Part shown: one piece after another, positions 1-7,993 of the stretch | Layout of the letters: every line of letters begins with the position of its first letter | How positions within the stretch are numbered: position 1 is the first letter of the stretch | From: Butyricimonas paravirosa | GTDB lineage: Bacteria; Bacteroidota; Bacteroidia; Bacteroidales; Marinifilaceae | Assembly (NCBI RefSeq): GCF_032878955.1 | Contig: NZ_CP043839.1 | Location: 5,394,001 to 5,458,000 of the forward strand | Reading direction: 5' to 3' | DNA length: 64,000 nt | Position numbers and translations under genes: made by a program | Notes under the pieces: generated by a model | Seen by the model: only the letters and a program-made list of their open reading frames with translations | Told to the model about the DNA's origin: nothing | The model's database searches: none

Positions 1-243
1 ATTAATTGAAAATTGAGAATTGACAATTGAAAATGAAGACGATTTGATGAGTTTGGAGATTAGAGGGGACTATCCCTACCGGATCCCCCTTGCACAGGGG
101 GAGAGACGAACGCAAGAAGGCGCTACAATGTGACATTGTGGTGTGTTCTCCCCCTGTGTAAGGGGGAGTTAGAGGGGGTAGTTAAAGCGTTGGCCTTGTG
201 TGGTTGGAATCTAAAATCTAAAATCATTAAATCTAAAATATAA
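1..243. repeat. Intergenic region with AT-rich simple repeats and a family A nested palindrome
   Basis: No gene seen. Bases 1-45 are an ATTGAAAATTGA-type simple repeat that recurs near 31555, 38105 and 42830. Bases 68-183 are a family A nested palindrome: a left hairpin around a TGCACA loop, a central ACAATGTGACATTGT hairpin, and a right hairpin CCCCCTGTGTAAGGGGG. The outer arms read as CTACC at the left and GGTAG at the right. Bases 205-240 are a TCTAAAATCTAAAATC-type simple repeat. Further family A copies are at 3964-4078, 6863-6979, 10081-10199 and 12324-12438. Confidence 0.8.
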
Positions 244-585
244 AGGCAGGCCGTTCTATCGCTGTCCCGCGAGGGAGAGAGGAAAGTCCGGGCAACGCAG
301 GGCATCGTGCTTCTTAACGGGAAGGTCTCCGAGAGGGGGCAGTAGTGTAACAGAAAATAACCGTTCCGTTCGCGGAATAAGGGTGAAAAGGTGAGGTAAG
401 AGCTCACCGGTATCCCGGGTGATCGGGGTAGCCGTACACCTCACGAGTTGCAAGACCATGTACACTGGCGCTTAGGTTTGCCCGACCGATGCCAGGGGGT
501 AGGTCGCTAGAGCTGCGGAGTGATCCGCGGAGTAGATAAATGATAGAAACCGCAAGGTACAGAACCCGGCTTACAGGCCTGCCTT
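244..585 (+). ncRNA. rnpB: RNase P RNA (bacterial class A)
   Basis: This is the catalytic RNA of ribonuclease P, which trims the 5' leader of tRNA precursors. The ends pair as expected for helix P1: AGGCAGGCC at 244-252 with GGCCTGCCT at 576-584. The universally conserved block GAGAGGAAAGTCCGGGC lies at 276-292. Conserved stretches GGGTGAAAAGGTGAGGTAAG (near 381-400) and AGAACCCGGCTTACAGGCC (561-579) are also present. A run of seven T follows the 3' end and, with P1, acts as the terminator. Exact termini are inferred from the pairing. Confidence 0.95.
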
Positions 586-723
586 TTTTTTATTGAAAAC
601 CGATTAATTCGCAATTTATGAACTACGATTTATGATTCAGAAAAACATTGGTATAAGGTGGAAATCACTTGATCTAAAATCATAAATCAGGAAATTAATA
701 AAATCTATAACAATAATTAGGAC
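586..723. other. Intergenic region, nothing specific
   Basis: AT-rich spacer between rnpB and the serine dehydratase gene. It contains short imperfect palindromic stretches (ATTTATGATTC, AAATCATAAATC) but no convincing promoter or small gene. Confidence 0.6.
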
Positions 724-1935
724 GTGAAATCAATCAGAGAAATATTTAGAATTGGGTACGGGCCTTCTTCCAGTCACACGATGGGACCGGGACGGGCGGC
801 GTATTATTTCAAGGAAAAGAATCCGGATGCCGAGCGCTATCGGGTGACCTTGTACGGGAGTCTGGCATTGACGGGAGTGGGGCACGGAACGGATGTTGCC
901 ATCCAGAAGATGATCGATCGGCCGGACGACACGGAAATTATATGGGAGTCTACGAAATCTCTGCCCCATCATCCGAATGGGATGTTGTTCGAGGCTTTAA
1001 GAAACGGGGAAGTCGTGGATCGTTGGGAGGTATACAGTATCGGTGGTGGTGCTTTATGGGATGAACTGGGAACCTTCAAGGAGGAAGATGTCTATCCCGA
1101 CACGAAAATGACGGATATACTGGACTGGTGCAAGGCCGAGGGGCGCTCTTTCGTGGAGTACGTGGAACTGCACGAGGGACCGGAAATCTTCGACTATCTC
1201 GAAGAGGTTTGGAAAGTGATGGTTACAAGTATTCATAACGGCTTGGAAAACGAGGGTGTGTTACCCGGTAACCTGCGGTTGGCACGCAAGGCTTGTTCCT
1301 ACCACGTGCGAGCCCAGCAATCGGCAGGTACCCTACGCCACATGGGAATGGTATTTGCTGCCGCTTTGGCAGTTGCCGAAGAGAATGCGGCAGGAGGTAA
1401 GATCGTGACAGCTCCCACGTGCGGGTCGGCCGGGGTCGTTCCTTCCGTGTTGTTCTTTTTGAAACACGATCAGGAGATTAGTGATAAACGAATTATAAAA
1501 GGTCTGGCCACGGCCGGGTTGATTGGTAACATCGTGAAAACCAACGGTTCCATTTCCGGTGCCGAGGTAGGATGCCAGGGAGAGCTGGGAACGGCTTGCG
1601 CTATGGCAGCCGGTGCGGCGGCCCAGATTCTGGGAGGTTCCCCGATGCAGATCGAGTACGCCGCGGAAATGGGATTCGAGCATAACTTAGGTTTGACGTG
1701 CGATCCCGTGGGTGGTTACGTGCAAATTCCCTGCATCGAACGGAATGCCTTTATTTCGCAGAAAGCGCGGGAGTGCGCGATCTATTCTTTGTTCTCGGAT
1801 GGCCGGCACAAGGTGTCTTTTGACGACGTGGTGGAGACCATGATGCAGACGGGGTGCGACATGCAGGCCAAGTATCGCGAGACAAGTCTCGGTGGTCTGG
1901 CCCGTATATACAGGGCTCCGTTGAAAAAATCGTAG
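724..1935 (+). CDS. sdaA: L-serine ammonia-lyase, single-chain iron-sulfur type
   Basis: Deaminates L-serine to pyruvate and ammonia using a [4Fe-4S] cluster in the cytoplasm. The protein is 403 residues and begins at GTG. The N-terminal part carries the SSSHTMGPGRAA signature of the beta domain (residues about 16-27). The alpha-like remainder carries APTCGSAGVVPS, GLTCDPVGG and IPCIERNAF, whose cysteines include the likely cluster ligands. The length fits the single-chain enzyme of Bacteroidales, in which the beta domain is shortened relative to the E. coli type. It stands alone between rnpB and a nuclease gene and may serve serine catabolism. Family assignment is firm; the metabolic role is inferred. 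Confidence 0.95.
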   Translation: MKSIREIFRIGYGPSSSHTMGPGRAAYYFKEKNPDAERYRVTLYGSLALTGVGHGTDVAIQKMIDRPDDTEIIWESTKSLPHHPNGMLFEALRNGEVVDRWEVYSIGGGALWDELGTFKEEDVYPDTKMTDILDWCKAEGRSFVEYVELHEGPEIFDYLEEVWKVMVTSIHNGLENEGVLPGNLRLARKACSYHVRAQQSAGTLRHMGMVFAAALAVAEENAAGGKIVTAPTCGSAGVVPSVLFFLKHDQEISDKRIIKGLATAGLIGNIVKTNGSISGAEVGCQGELGTACAMAAGAAAQILGGSPMQIEYAAEMGFEHNLGLTCDPVGGYVQIPCIERNAFISQKARECAIYSLFSDGRHKVSFDDVVETMMQTGCDMQAKYRETSLGGLARIYRAPLKKS

Positions 1936-2024
1936 CGTTGAATTCGGGGCTGACGAGCCGGAATGGTACATTAATTGTAACAACTAAGAATAGAAAATCG
2001 TAGATCTAAAGTTATACAAGGCTT

Positions 2025-2615
2025 ATGGACAGGATTAAGTTAAAAGTTTTCGGGTTATCCTATCAGAGTATGTCACAAACCGGAGCGTACGCGCTGATTC
2101 TGGCGGAAGAGAACGATGCCTTCCGTATCCCCATCATTATCGGGATTGCGGAGGCTCAATCCATTGCCATACAGATGGAACACCTGCACTCGCAGCGTCC
2201 CTTGACGCACGATTTGATGAAGAGTCTGGCGGATAGTCTGGGAGTGGTTCTGGAAGAGGTTTATATATATCGTTGGGAATCCGGCATCTTTTACTCAGAA
2301 CTGCGTTTCAGGAATGGCGAGGAACTGCTGAAGATTGATTCGCGTACTTCTGATGCCGTCGCCCTTGCCTTGCGCTATAATTGTCCGATTTACATTGCGG
2401 CCAGCGTGATTGCCAAGACAGCCATCCCGATCTCCGATCTTGCTGCGGGAGAATTTAGTGGGCAAAAGCCTGTTGAACCGGAGAAATCCGAAACAACCGA
2501 GTATAATTTCACGATAGAAGAATTAACCCGTTTACTGGATGAGGCCGTGAAGAACGAGGATTACGAGAGTGCCTCTCGCTTCAGGGACATGCTGAAAGCC
2601 AGGAAGGAGGAATAA
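2025..2615 (+). CDS. Bifunctional nuclease (BFN/DUF151) domain protein with UVR motif
   Basis: The 196-residue protein has an N-terminal BFN/DUF151 domain (residues about 1-135, including AQSIAIQMEH and SRTSDAVALALR). A linker leads to a C-terminal UVR motif (about 160-194, LLDEAVKNEDYESASRFRD), the short helical hairpin known from UvrB/UvrC and McsA. BFN proteins are described as small nucleases acting on DNA and RNA; the UVR motif usually mediates protein contact. No signal peptide is visible, so it is cytoplasmic. The gene lies 10 bp before pgi and is probably co-transcribed with it. What it cuts here cannot be told from sequence. Confidence 0.9.
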   Translation: MDRIKLKVFGLSYQSMSQTGAYALILAEENDAFRIPIIIGIAEAQSIAIQMEHLHSQRPLTHDLMKSLADSLGVVLEEVYIYRWESGIFYSELRFRNGEELLKIDSRTSDAVALALRYNCPIYIAASVIAKTAIPISDLAAGEFSGQKPVEPEKSETTEYNFTIEELTRLLDEAVKNEDYESASRFRDMLKARKEE

Positions 2616-2625
2616 CATATAAAAC

Positions 2626-3933
2626 ATGAAAACAATGGATCGCATAAAACTTGACTACTCGAAGGTGTTATCGTTTGTAGGGGAAGAAGAGATCACCGTG
2701 CAACGAGAAAAAGCAACAAAAGCTCTAAAGGACTTGGAAGATGGAACTTGTAAAGGGAGTGACTTTTTGGGTTGGCTCGATCTGCCCGTCCACATCACGG
2801 ATGATGAATTGAATCGTATTTCCGCTTGTGCCAATAAGTTAAGGGAGCAAACCGATGTTGTTGTCATCGTGGGCATCGGGGGGTCTTACCTAGGAGCCAA
2901 AGCGGTGATCGAAGCCATGTCCGGTAGTTTTGATGCTTATTCCGGTACGAAAGTTGTTTTCGCAGGAAATAACGTGAGCGAGGACTATCTATACGAGTTA
3001 CAGGCGTTCCTCAAAGATAAGAAATTCGGTATATGCGTGATTTCCAAATCGGGAACCACGACCGAACCTGCCGTGGCTTTCCGTTTACTGAAGGATCAAT
3101 TGATCGAGCAAGAGGGAGTTGCCGTGGCAAGGGAGAGAATCGTGGCCATTACCGACGAGAAAAAGGGTGCCTTGCGAACGATGTCGGACCGGGAAGGGTA
3201 CGAGACTTTTGTTATCCCGGACAATGTTGGGGGACGCTATTCCGTGCTGACCCCCGTGGGATTGCTCCCCGTGGCTATTGCAGGGTTTGACGTCCGGGCT
3301 TTAGTCAAAGGGGCCGTGGATATGCGGGCGTACAGCAAAGGTAACGGGGCAGAGCTTTCCGCCACATACGCTGCTGTTCGGAACGCCCTCTACGAGAAGG
3401 GGTACGTGATCGAGATCACGGTGAACTTCAACCCGAAACTGCATTACGTTGCCGAATGGTGGAAGCAGCTTTACGGGGAAAGTGAGGGAAAGGAGAATAA
3501 GGGTATATTCCCCGCCAGCGTTGACTTCACGACAGATTTGCACTCCATGGGACAGTATATACAGGAAGGACGTCGCAATCTGTTTGAGACGGTTCTTTCC
3601 ATCGATAAAACGAAATACAGCTTGCAAGTGCCTTGCGATGCCCATGACCTTGATAAACTGAATTATCTGGCTGGTAAATGCGTTGATGAGGTAAACAAGA
3701 TGGCCGAACTGGGAACCCAACTGGCCCACGTGGATGGTGGGGTACCGAATATCCGGGTTATTATTCCGGAACTGACGGAGTATTACTTGGGTCAGTTATT
3801 CTATTTCTACGAACTGGCTTGCGGCATCTCCGGTGGTATCCTCGGGGTGAACACTTTCGACCAGCCGGGCGTGGAGGCCTACAAGAACAATATGTTCATG
3901 TTGCTGGGTAAGCCGGGGTACGAGAAGAAATAA
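2626..3933 (+). CDS. pgi: Glucose-6-phosphate isomerase
   Basis: Interconverts glucose 6-phosphate and fructose 6-phosphate in glycolysis. At 435 residues it is the short bacterial type. Recognisable blocks are the sugar-phosphate-binding VGIGGSYLGAKA and ISKSGTTTEPA, then DLHSMGQYIQEG, and the C-terminal LGVNTFDQPGVEAYK with the catalytic-region lysine. An internal ATG nine bases downstream is an alternative start; the upstream ATG is used because it follows the previous gene closely. A family A palindrome inside long inverted arms lies immediately after the stop codon. Confidence 0.97.
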   Translation: MKTMDRIKLDYSKVLSFVGEEEITVQREKATKALKDLEDGTCKGSDFLGWLDLPVHITDDELNRISACANKLREQTDVVVIVGIGGSYLGAKAVIEAMSGSFDAYSGTKVVFAGNNVSEDYLYELQAFLKDKKFGICVISKSGTTTEPAVAFRLLKDQLIEQEGVAVARERIVAITDEKKGALRTMSDREGYETFVIPDNVGGRYSVLTPVGLLPVAIAGFDVRALVKGAVDMRAYSKGNGAELSATYAAVRNALYEKGYVIEITVNFNPKLHYVAEWWKQLYGESEGKENKGIFPASVDFTTDLHSMGQYIQEGRRNLFETVLSIDKTKYSLQVPCDAHDLDKLNYLAGKCVDEVNKMAELGTQLAHVDGGVPNIRVIIPELTEYYLGQLFYFYELACGISGGILGVNTFDQPGVEAYKNNMFMLLGKPGYEKK

Positions 3934-4161
3934 AAAGTTTATAAAGTTCATAAGGTTTGTAAGGACTACCCCCACCGGCTCCCCCTTGCACAGGGGGAGA
4001 GACAAACGCGAGAAGGTGCTACAATGTTACAATGGAACGTGTTCTCCCCCTGTGTAAGGGGGAGTTAGAGGGGGTAGTTTTAATGTCAGCGCGTGCTGAC
4101 ATTGACAAAGCGCCCCGCCAGGGGTCCATTACCTTACAAACCTTATAAACTTTATAAACTT
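3934..4161. repeat. Composite repeat: family C inverted arms enclosing family A palindrome
   Basis: The gap between convergent pgi and thiF is entirely repeat. Left arm 3934-3963 is built of TTTATAAAGTTCATAAGG-like units, and the right arm 4131-4161 is its inverted counterpart. The family A nested palindrome occupies 3964-4078. A GTCAGCGCGTGCTGAC hairpin follows at 4085-4100. The whole could fold into one long stem and probably ends transcription from both sides. Confidence 0.8.
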
Positions 4162-4906
4162 ATTTAAACAGGGATTCCTCCCCTCGTTCCTTCTTCCGGA
4201 TGGCAAAAGTAAGGTACGTGTTATTCAATATATCAATAGTCAGTAATTTCCCGGAAAGTATGCCGGGTTTCTCTAGTATGATTTTAATTGCCTCGTTCGC
4301 TTGAAGGGAACCGACAATTCCCGGTAATGCCCCGATGACACCCAGCGGTTGCGAGAAATTCTCGATCTCGTCATTGTACTCGAAAAGATCCCGGTAAGTG
4401 GGGCCGTTCTGGTAATTAAACACGGACACTTGCCCGCTGAACTCGCAAATGCTGCCGTAAACGAACGGTTTTCCCAGCTTCACGCAAGCGTCATTAATCA
4501 GGTAACGGGCGTGGAGATTATCTGTCGCGTCCATGACAATATCGTATTCGGGAATGATTTCCAGTGCGTTATCCAGTGATAACCGGGTAAAATATGGTGT
4601 AATCCGGGTGAATGGATTTAATTGTTTTAATTTCGTGGCGGCGACGGTGACTTTCGGAATTCCCACGTGAGTCGTGTCGTATAATATTTGGCGTTGCAGG
4701 TTGGATTCCGAAACAACATCGTCGTCCATGATGCCGATATGGCCGATTCCTGCTGCTGTGAGGTAATATAATATAGGTGAGCCTAATCCCCCGGCTCCTA
4801 CGACCAGTATGCTCGTTTCTTTAATTTTTTCTTGTCCTTGAATTCTAATGTCGTGTAGGATAATGTGTCGATTATAACGTTCTTGTTCTTGATTGGTCAG
4901 TGGCAT
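4160..4906 (-). CDS. thiF: ThiF/MoeB-like E1 adenylyltransferase, zinc cysteines absent
   Basis: Expected role: adenylate the C-terminal Gly-Gly of ThiS so it can become the sulfur-carrying thiocarboxylate. The 248-residue protein has the E1 fold markers: R13 (YNRHI), the nucleotide loop GAGGLG at 37-42, DDD at 61-63, R72 in NLQRQILY, K85, and D126 in MDATDN. The family normally binds zinc through two CxxC pairs. Here the first pair position reads TYRD (170-173) and the second pair near the C-terminus is absent, so no zinc site can form. The assignment to thiF rests on the neighbouring thiS, thiG and thiH; MoeB or HesA activity is the alternative. It lies 33 bp after the recombinase gene and may depend on that gene's promoter. 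Confidence 0.85.
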   Translation of the reverse strand: MPLTNQEQERYNRHIILHDIRIQGQEKIKETSILVVGAGGLGSPILYYLTAAGIGHIGIMDDDVVSESNLQRQILYDTTHVGIPKVTVAATKLKQLNPFTRITPYFTRLSLDNALEIIPEYDIVMDATDNLHARYLINDACVKLGKPFVYGSICEFSGQVSVFNYQNGPTYRDLFEYNDEIENFSQPLGVIGALPGIVGSLQANEAIKIILEKPGILSGKLLTIDILNNTYLTFAIRKKERGEESLFK

Positions 4907-4939
4907 CGGTAATGAAAATTCTAATTTATTCTACTCTTG

Positions 4940-5545
4940 TTACTTGCTTTCGTTAATGTGTTGTTTGACAAATCGGTTGACGGTGCAGATGGATACTTTG
5001 TATTTCTTGGCTATTTTCTTGTAAGGTACGCTGTTATCCATGAGTTCGATAATCTTCTCCTTGTTTTGTATCAACACGTTCAACTGCGGACAACTGCCAT
5101 ACGGGCGCCCCAGTTTTTTTCCCTCGGCCTTTCTTACCGCGAGAGCCTCTCTTGTCCGGATGGATATAAGATTACGTTCGATTTCCGCGACTAGCCCGAA
5201 TGCGAATCCCAGGATTTTACTGTTCAGGTTATTCTCGAAAGTGTACCCTTCTTTCGTGCTATGAAGAACAATTTTACGTTGAATACAGGTATTGATGATA
5301 TTCATGATGTCAATCAATGTCCTGCTCAATCGCGAAACTTCCGTGACGATAAGGCAATCACCTTCCTGCAAAGATTCCAGAAGATCGCCTAGTTTTCGGT
5401 CATTACTATGTACTTTTCCACTGACAACGTCATGATACCACTTGTCAATATCAAGTCCCCGGTGGGCTGCAAATTTCTTGATCTCCTCCTGCTGGTTTTC
5501 CAAATGTTGTTTGTTTGTGCTGACTCGCAAATATGCAACTACCAT
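4940..5545 (-). CDS. Small serine recombinase (resolvase/invertase family)
   Basis: Site-specific DNA recombinase of 201 residues. The resolvase catalytic domain has AYLRVS with nucleophile S9, the conserved EVSRLSRT segment (about 70-77) and the helix E continuation AEIERNLISIRTREAL. The C-terminus has a helix-turn-helix (about 170-197, YKKIAKKYKVSICTVNRF). In size and motifs it resembles the Mpi-type invertases of Bacteroides, which flip promoters, but a resolvase of a lost mobile element is equally possible. It interrupts the thiamine cluster between thiH and thiF. I found no inverted-repeat pair next to it that looks like an invertible switch, only a terminator hairpin. Confidence 0.88.
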   Translation of the reverse strand: MVVAYLRVSTNKQHLENQQEEIKKFAAHRGLDIDKWYHDVVSGKVHSNDRKLGDLLESLQEGDCLIVTEVSRLSRTLIDIMNIINTCIQRKIVLHSTKEGYTFENNLNSKILGFAFGLVAEIERNLISIRTREALAVRKAEGKKLGRPYGSCPQLNVLIQNKEKIIELMDNSVPYKKIAKKYKVSICTVNRFVKQHINESK

Positions 5546-5575
5546 AATTAAAATGATTTTAGAGTATTAAAAAGA

Positions 5576-5583
5576 CAAACGTA
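5576..5583 (-). promoter_or_regulatory. Candidate -7 element for the recombinase gene
   Basis: On the minus strand these bases read TACGTTTG, matching the Bacteroidota -7 consensus TAnnTTTG, 31 bp before the recombinase ATG. No good TTTG -33 element is found at the usual 19-20 bp spacing, so the call is tentative. Confidence 0.4.
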
Positions 5584-5642
5584 ACAAAAGGAGAAGAATA
5601 TTTATTGTTTTTCAAAAGTTAAAAGAAGTTATCAAACATATA

Positions 5643-5677
5643 ATAATAAGGTTTGGCGGCTACCAAACCCTATTATT
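5643..5677 (-). terminator. Hairpin terminator after thiH
   Basis: Inverted repeat with arms AATAATAAGGTTTGG and CCAAACCCTATTATT around a CGGCTA loop, 14 of 15 pairs. It starts 6 bases after the thiH stop codon and on the minus strand is followed by an AT-rich tract. It probably ends the thi operon here, separating thiH from the recombinase and thiF. Confidence 0.7.
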
Positions 5678-5682
5678 GTTAA

Positions 5683-6792
5683 CTACATCCAAGCGTCCCA
5701 ATCTTTCCACACGGGTTCATAACCTTGTGCTTTGATGGCCTCGACCATTTCTTGCGGGGTACGGTTATCGTTGATGGCAAATTGTTCCAGTTCCTTGTGG
5801 GGAACGACGTACCCGCCCGGCTCCGTGCTTGACCCGGCACTCATGGACGTGGCTCCCAAGTGCATCACGTGATCCCGGAACTCCCGACTTTCTCGCGTGG
5901 ATACGGAGATTTCGGCCTGCTGGTCGAGCAAACGGTAGGCGCATATCAGTTGCACCATCTGCTTGTCGTTGATCGGGTCTTTCGGCATGAAGGCTCCGGC
6001 GTGTGGCCGCAGGCGGGGAAGAGAGATCGAGTACTTGGAACGCCAGTAGGTTCTTTCCAGGTATTTCAAGTGCAGGGCCGTGAAGAACGAGTCGGTGCGC
6101 CAGTCTTCCAGACCGAGCAATGCCCCGATACCCATTTTCTGAACCCCGGCCGTGCATACCCTGTCGGGAGTTTCCAAACGGTAGCGGTAATTTGCCTTCC
6201 GTCCCTTGGGGTGGTACTTGGGATATTGTTGTTCGTTATACGTTTCTTGGTACACGCACACGAAGCTCAACCCGGCCTCGTGTAACTGGGCGTAGTCGTC
6301 CGTGTCGAGAGGTTGCACTTCAAGGGCGATCTGCGAGAACTTGTCCCGTACCGCACGGATCACTTTCTCGTAGTAGTCCACCGTGGTCACGGCAGGCGCC
6401 TCGCCCGACACGAGCAGCAAATGCTTGAATCCCCATCCGGTAATGACATCGGTTTCAGCCTGTACCTCTTCGAGAGTAAGCATTTTCCGGTGAATATCGT
6501 TATCGTGGTTGAAACCGCAGTACACGCAGAAATTCGTGCAGTAATTGGAAACGTACAAGGGAATGTACAACTGGATCGTGTTCCCGAATCTTTCCAGAGT
6601 CAGACGGTTAGCCTCCACGGCCATGTCCTCCAGTAACGGTGTTGCCGCCGGGGAGATCAACGCCATAAAATCATCTAACGTGCGATGCGGGTTATTGATT
6701 GCCGCGATAGCATCGTTTTTCGACTTATCCATGATGTTCTGTTTCACATCGTCCCAGTCGTAGGTTTTCAAGGTATCGTAAAATGAAGTCAT
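5683..6792 (-). CDS. thiH: 2-iminoacetate synthase (radical SAM, tyrosine lyase)
   Basis: Cleaves tyrosine to dehydroglycine (2-iminoacetate) and p-cresol, supplying the glycine-derived part of the thiazole in anaerobes. The 369-residue protein has the radical-SAM cysteines C85, C89 and C92 in NYCTNFCVYCGFNHDN, with the S-adenosylmethionine-binding GEAP motif near residue 130. The length fits ThiH. It partners with thiG, the next gene upstream in the cluster. Use of ThiH rather than the oxygen-dependent ThiO agrees with an anaerobic lifestyle. Confidence 0.97.
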   Translation of the reverse strand: MTSFYDTLKTYDWDDVKQNIMDKSKNDAIAAINNPHRTLDDFMALISPAATPLLEDMAVEANRLTLERFGNTIQLYIPLYVSNYCTNFCVYCGFNHDNDIHRKMLTLEEVQAETDVITGWGFKHLLLVSGEAPAVTTVDYYEKVIRAVRDKFSQIALEVQPLDTDDYAQLHEAGLSFVCVYQETYNEQQYPKYHPKGRKANYRYRLETPDRVCTAGVQKMGIGALLGLEDWRTDSFFTALHLKYLERTYWRSKYSISLPRLRPHAGAFMPKDPINDKQMVQLICAYRLLDQQAEISVSTRESREFRDHVMHLGATSMSAGSSTEPGGYVVPHKELEQFAINDNRTPQEMVEAIKAQGYEPVWKDWDAWM

Positions 6793-7067
6793 TTACTTGA
6801 TGTTTAAAAGTTTGTAAAGTTCATAAGGTTTATAAGGTTTATAAGGTTTTGTTTCGTGTGCTAACAACCCCCTCTAACTCCCCCTTACACAGGGGGAGGA
6901 TGCGCTACATTGAAATATTGAAGCGACCTCTTGCGTTCGTTTCTTCCCCTGTGTAAGGGGGAGCCAGAGGGGGTTGTTTAATCTTTATCGGTAACATAAG
7001 TTGCCGTTAAAACACTGTCCGAAGGACACCCGTCACTTTACGAACCTTATAAACCTGATGAACTCAT
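6793..7067. repeat. Composite repeat between thiG and thiH
   Basis: No gene. Left family C arm 6806-6850 (GTTCATAAGGTTTATAAGG units) and right arm 7035-7066 are inverted relative to each other. They enclose a family A nested palindrome at 6863-6979, which is in the opposite orientation to the copies at 68-183 and 3964-4078. The block CCGAAGGACACCCGTCAC at 7019-7036 recurs near 25255, and a variant near 33170. A thiG-thiH transcript would carry this element between its coding regions. Confidence 0.8.
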
Positions 7068-7832
7068 TTAATCCAAAAATGCCGTTAACGGGGAGCTGGC
7101 CTGTGCGTGGCGGTATTGTTTGGCAAGTTTTGCCTCGAATGCCATGCGTCCGGCCTCCACGGCCAGTTTAAATGCCCGTCCCATTTCTACCGGATTAGGC
7201 GATACGGCAATAGCGGTATTCACCAGCACTGCGGCAGCACCCATTTCCATGGCAGCGGCGGCGTGGGAGGGGGCCCCGATTCCGGCATCCACGATTACCG
7301 GGACGTTACTCTGTTCAATGATGATCTCCAGCAGGTCGCGAGTCACCAGTCCCTTGTTCGTGCCGATCGGTGCGCCTAGCGGCATCACGGTGGCGGCTCC
7401 GGCATTTTCAAGGTGTTTGCAAAGTACCGGGTCGGCTTGAATGTAGGGTAATACCACGAAACCCAGTTTAGCCAATTCCTCGGTCGCTTTCAGGGTTTCG
7501 ATCGGGTCCGGCAACAGGTACTTGGGATCGGGATGTATTTCCAGTTTCAGCCAGTTCGTGCCGAGAGCCTCTCTCGCCAGTTGTGCGGCGAACACGGCCT
7601 CTTTGGCGGTTCTCACGCCGGAAGTATTGGGTAACAAGGTGATATGAGGTGCTTTCAGGTGAGCCAGAATATCATCGTTCTTACCGTCCATGTTCACGCG
7701 TTTCAGCGCGACGGTTACGAGTTGTGATTCGGATGCCAGAATGGCATCTTCCATCAGTTGATTTGACGCGAATTTACCGGTTCCGGTAAATAAGCGTGAG
7801 GTAAATTCTTTGTCTGCTATTTTTAAAGCCAT
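7068..7832 (-). CDS. thiG: Thiazole synthase
   Basis: Builds the thiazole phosphate ring from deoxyxylulose 5-phosphate, ThiS thiocarboxylate and dehydroglycine. The 254-residue TIM barrel has the Schiff-base lysine at K96 in WLKLEIHPD, the same position as in the Bacillus subtilis enzyme as I recall it. Phosphate-binding segments include PLGAPIGTNKG and IVDAGIGAPSHAAAAMEMGA. The C-terminal SSPLTAFLD is usual for the family. It lies in the thi cluster between the TenI-ThiD-ThiE fusion and thiH. Confidence 0.97.
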   Translation of the reverse strand: MALKIADKEFTSRLFTGTGKFASNQLMEDAILASESQLVTVALKRVNMDGKNDDILAHLKAPHITLLPNTSGVRTAKEAVFAAQLAREALGTNWLKLEIHPDPKYLLPDPIETLKATEELAKLGFVVLPYIQADPVLCKHLENAGAATVMPLGAPIGTNKGLVTRDLLEIIIEQSNVPVIVDAGIGAPSHAAAAMEMGAAAVLVNTAIAVSPNPVEMGRAFKLAVEAGRMAFEAKLAKQYRHAQASSPLTAFLD

Positions 7833-7860
7833 ACTAATTTTAGATTTTAGATTTTAAATT

Positions 7861-7993
7861 GAACTCCTCCGTCAGCTTCGCTGCCACCTCCTCTATAAAC
7901 AGAGGAGGAGCTGGTGACTCTTCCCAAAGATGAAGAGTAACTCAACTCTCCCTCTGTTTATAGAGGGAGTACCCCGAAGGGGGGAGGGAGTTC
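7861..7993. repeat. Family B nested palindrome, overlapping the 3' end of the thiE fusion gene
   Basis: Two hairpins with the CTCTATAAACAGAG core (7892-7913 and its inverted partner 7944-7971) flank a central hairpin around ACTCTTC...GAAGAGT. The outer arms pair as GAACTCC with GGAGTTC. The architecture matches family A but with different stem bases. The second known copy is 42698-42826. The stop codon and last 11 codons of the fusion gene fall inside this element. Confidence 0.8.

Noticed and set aside
5546..5682. Invertible promoter next to the serine recombinase
   Set aside because: The only inverted repeat found (5643-5677) has a six-base loop and fits a terminator.
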